Of a stretch of 7,147 nucleotides of DNA, positions 6,038-7,147 are shown piece after piece. The DNA is from Acidobacteriota bacterium. Lineage in GTDB: Bacteria > Acidobacteriota > Terriglobia > Versatilivoradales > Versatilivoraceae. Both the position numbers and the translations under genes were made by a program. Position 1 is the stretch's first letter. Each line of letters begins with the position of its first letter. Location: NCBI GenBank assembly GCA_028875135.1, contig JAPPFQ010000532.1, positions 1 through 7,147 of the forward strand. The letters run 5' to 3'. The notes below the pieces were generated by a model. It made no database searches, was not told where the DNA came from, and saw only the letters and a list, made by a program, of their open reading frames with translations.

Positions 6038-6840
6038 AGCGGCGCCCGGTGGCGGTGGAGAAAGTCCAGCGTTACGCGATTGAATTCTTCCGGCCGCTCG
6101 ATGTTGTGCAGATGGCCGCCATCCCGAAAGACCACCAGCTCGCTGTCGGGGATGGCGGCGGCGACCTCTTGAGCATACATCGGGGGAAGGGCGAGATCAA
6201 AGCTTCCCACCGTGATCAGAGTCGGGACCTTAATCTCATGGAGACGCCCCAGGGCGTCATGATCCAGGTCCGCCTGGTACTGCTGCCTGAGCAGTTCGCG
6301 ATCCGGCAGGTTGCCGACGATGTGGCGAATTTGCCGCTCCACCCGATCGGGATGGCGTTGCATGGTTTGCGGGGTGATGAACCACAACACGTTGATGGCG
6401 TAAAAGGTGGCAAGATCGAGCGTCTCCAGCAACTTGAGCTGAGCCCTGAATTTTCTGGCGGCGTATCCGTGTGCTCGTCCCCAGGTCCCATGGAGCTGCA
6501 GGGTCAGGACCAGCTCGGGGTGATTCAAGGCCAGTTCCTGGGCGATGCAGGAACCCAGAGACAACCCGGAGACGTGGGCCGGACCGGCTTCCAGGGATTG
6601 TAGCAGTGCTGCCGTATCCTCGGCCATGAGCGGGACGCTCAGCGGGGCCGGAGGAGCCTCGGTCTTTCCCGCGCCGCGGTTATCGAAGCGGATACAGTCG
6701 AATTCCTTCCGGTAAGCCTCTACCTGGGAGGTCCAGCAGGAGCAGTCCAGTCCGGTGCCCATGATCAGGATCAGAGGCGGCCCTGTTCCCTGGCGTTCAT
6801 AGTGGACACGGACCCCCGTGGAAAGATCGAGAAAGGGCAT
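6028..6840 (-). CDS. Alpha/beta-fold hydrolase (PcaD/RutD-like architecture)
   Basis: This is a 270-residue soluble alpha/beta hydrolase of esterase, lactonase or thioesterase type. The N-terminal strands run through LSTGVRVHYERQGTGPPLIL (6-25), and the oxyanion-hole region is MGTGLDCSCW (27-36). The FDNRGAGKTEAP motif is at 52-63 and the nucleophile elbow GLSLGS at 92-97 with Ser94. A cap-like insertion spans about 120-200. Asp215 in VGSFDLALPP (211-220) and His243 in GGHLHNIERPEEF (241-253) complete the Ser-Asp-His triad. The overall pattern resembles 3-oxoadipate enol-lactonase and related carboxylesterases, but the substrate cannot be assigned and no catechol-pathway gene is nearby. It is the first gene of the minus-strand series, 117 nt before the acyl-CoA dehydrogenase. 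No Shine-Dalgarno precedes the ATG, which matches the family N-terminus. Confidence 0.93.
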   Translation of the reverse strand: MPFLDLSTGVRVHYERQGTGPPLILIMGTGLDCSCWTSQVEAYRKEFDCIRFDNRGAGKTEAPPAPLSVPLMAEDTAALLQSLEAGPAHVSGLSLGSCIAQELALNHPELVLTLQLHGTWGRAHGYAARKFRAQLKLLETLDLATFYAINVLWFITPQTMQRHPDRVERQIRHIVGNLPDRELLRQQYQADLDHDALGRLHEIKVPTLITVGSFDLALPPMYAQEVAAAIPDSELVVFRDGGHLHNIERPEEFNRVTLDFLHRHRAPLSG

Positions 6841-6998
6841 GATGGTGGGCGCTGATTTCGCAGAAAACCGGGAATCTTACCACAGGGCCGGGTCCGCCCG
6901 GCTGGTCTCTCAAAAAAATCGCCCGGAACACTCTGCTGGCTGCACACCGGCTTCTCGTGCTGTTTATAAGGCCATAGTGGCTCATTCCTGGTTTATTA
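6841..6998. other. Upstream region of the hydrolase gene
   Basis: No gene is present. On the minus strand an extended -10-like TGGTAAGAT (6882-6874) lies about 33 nt before the hydrolase ATG, without a -35 match at normal spacing, so a promoter is possible but weak. A perfect hairpin, GCCGGG/CCCGGC with a 4-nt loop, lies at 6887-6902, inside what would be the spacer. It has a seven-base A/T run on the wrong side (about 6913-6919) to be a terminator for the hydrolase direction. Together with the element at 6999-7147 this makes 307 bp without a gene. Confidence 0.35.
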
Positions 6999-7147
6999 AC
7001 ATCGATGCACAGGATGCACAGGATTTTTTGGGCATACGGCCAGCTTCTTATGCCGGGAATTCGCAAAATTCCACCGGATCATCGCCTGAGCTGGCTTCTC
7101 GTGCAGGAAGCTCTCATCCTGTTAATCCTGTGCATCCTGTGCATCGA
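6999..7147 (+). mobile_element. 152-bp MITE-like element, copy B, truncated by 3 bp at the window end
   Basis: The left arm (6999-7025) is identical to both arms of the element at 1225-1376, starting ACATCGAT and followed by two GCACAGGAT units. The right arm (7124-7147) is complete except for the last three bases beyond the window. The left arm runs into six Ts (7024-7029). The right arm is preceded by the third unit, read as AGGATTAACAGGAT on the other strand. The core hairpin GAATT/AATTC (roughly 7059-7073) is closed by CCGG on both sides. The orientation is opposite to copy A. It encodes no protein and lies 158 bp upstream of the hydrolase start. Confidence 0.8.

Noticed and set aside
4600..6603. 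A 667-codon plus-strand open frame opposite the dehydrogenase and hydrolase genes
   Set aside because: It is in exact antisense register with both minus-strand genes (its codon boundaries coincide with theirs). It stays open only because TTA, CTA and TCA codons are rare in GC-rich genes. Its translation shows no recognisable family, while the opposite strand gives two clear enzymes.
1225..7147. A CRISPR array or tandem satellite based on the repeated GCACAGGAT units
   Set aside because: There are only two or three 9-bp units per arm with no spacers, and the arms are inverted ends of a 152-bp element.

Overview
The window is GC-rich, and every gene I can support lies on the minus strand, so transcription runs from high to low coordinates. 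The gene content is ordinary bacterial metabolism and envelope upkeep. An Mpl-type murein-peptide ligase with an LD-carboxypeptidase implies a diderm that makes meso-diaminopimelate peptidoglycan. High GC, an ACADSB-like acyl-CoA dehydrogenase and abundant small GC-rich palindromic repeats would suit Acidobacteriota or a similar environmental lineage, but that placement is a weak inference.

Layout from right to left, which is the direction of transcription: 6999-7147 holds one copy of a 152-bp miniature element cut by the window edge. Then come an alpha/beta hydrolase (6840-6028), an acyl-CoA dehydrogenase (5910-4753), a small CbiX/SirB-type chelatase (4751-4368), an S66 LD-carboxypeptidase (4363-3440), Mpl (3367-1949) and a small DUF6941-like protein (1882-1442). 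The dehydrogenase, chelatase and carboxypeptidase genes are separated by only 1 and 4 nt and are almost certainly cotranscribed. The gaps before mpl and the last gene (72 and 66 nt) also fit one transcription unit. A weak terminator-like hairpin and a second, inverted copy of the 152-bp element (1225-1376) close this unit.

From 617 to 1441 there is no gene. This stretch holds the second miniature element, an inverted pair of REP-like 31-bp palindromic units (787-817 and 935-965) and a good sigma70-type promoter (676-703) reading into sucC, the succinyl-CoA synthetase beta subunit. The window contains only the first 205 codons of sucC.

Functionally, LdcA and Mpl are consecutive steps of cytoplasmic murein recycling: trimming tetrapeptide to tripeptide, then ligating tripeptide to UDP-MurNAc. 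The acyl-CoA dehydrogenase and sucC belong to central and branched-chain/fatty-acid carbon metabolism. The chelatase belongs to siroheme or cobalamin synthesis.

I found no new defence, secretion or biosynthetic system. The least ordinary content is the pair of 152-bp elements with identical termini and diverged cores, and the REP-like pair.
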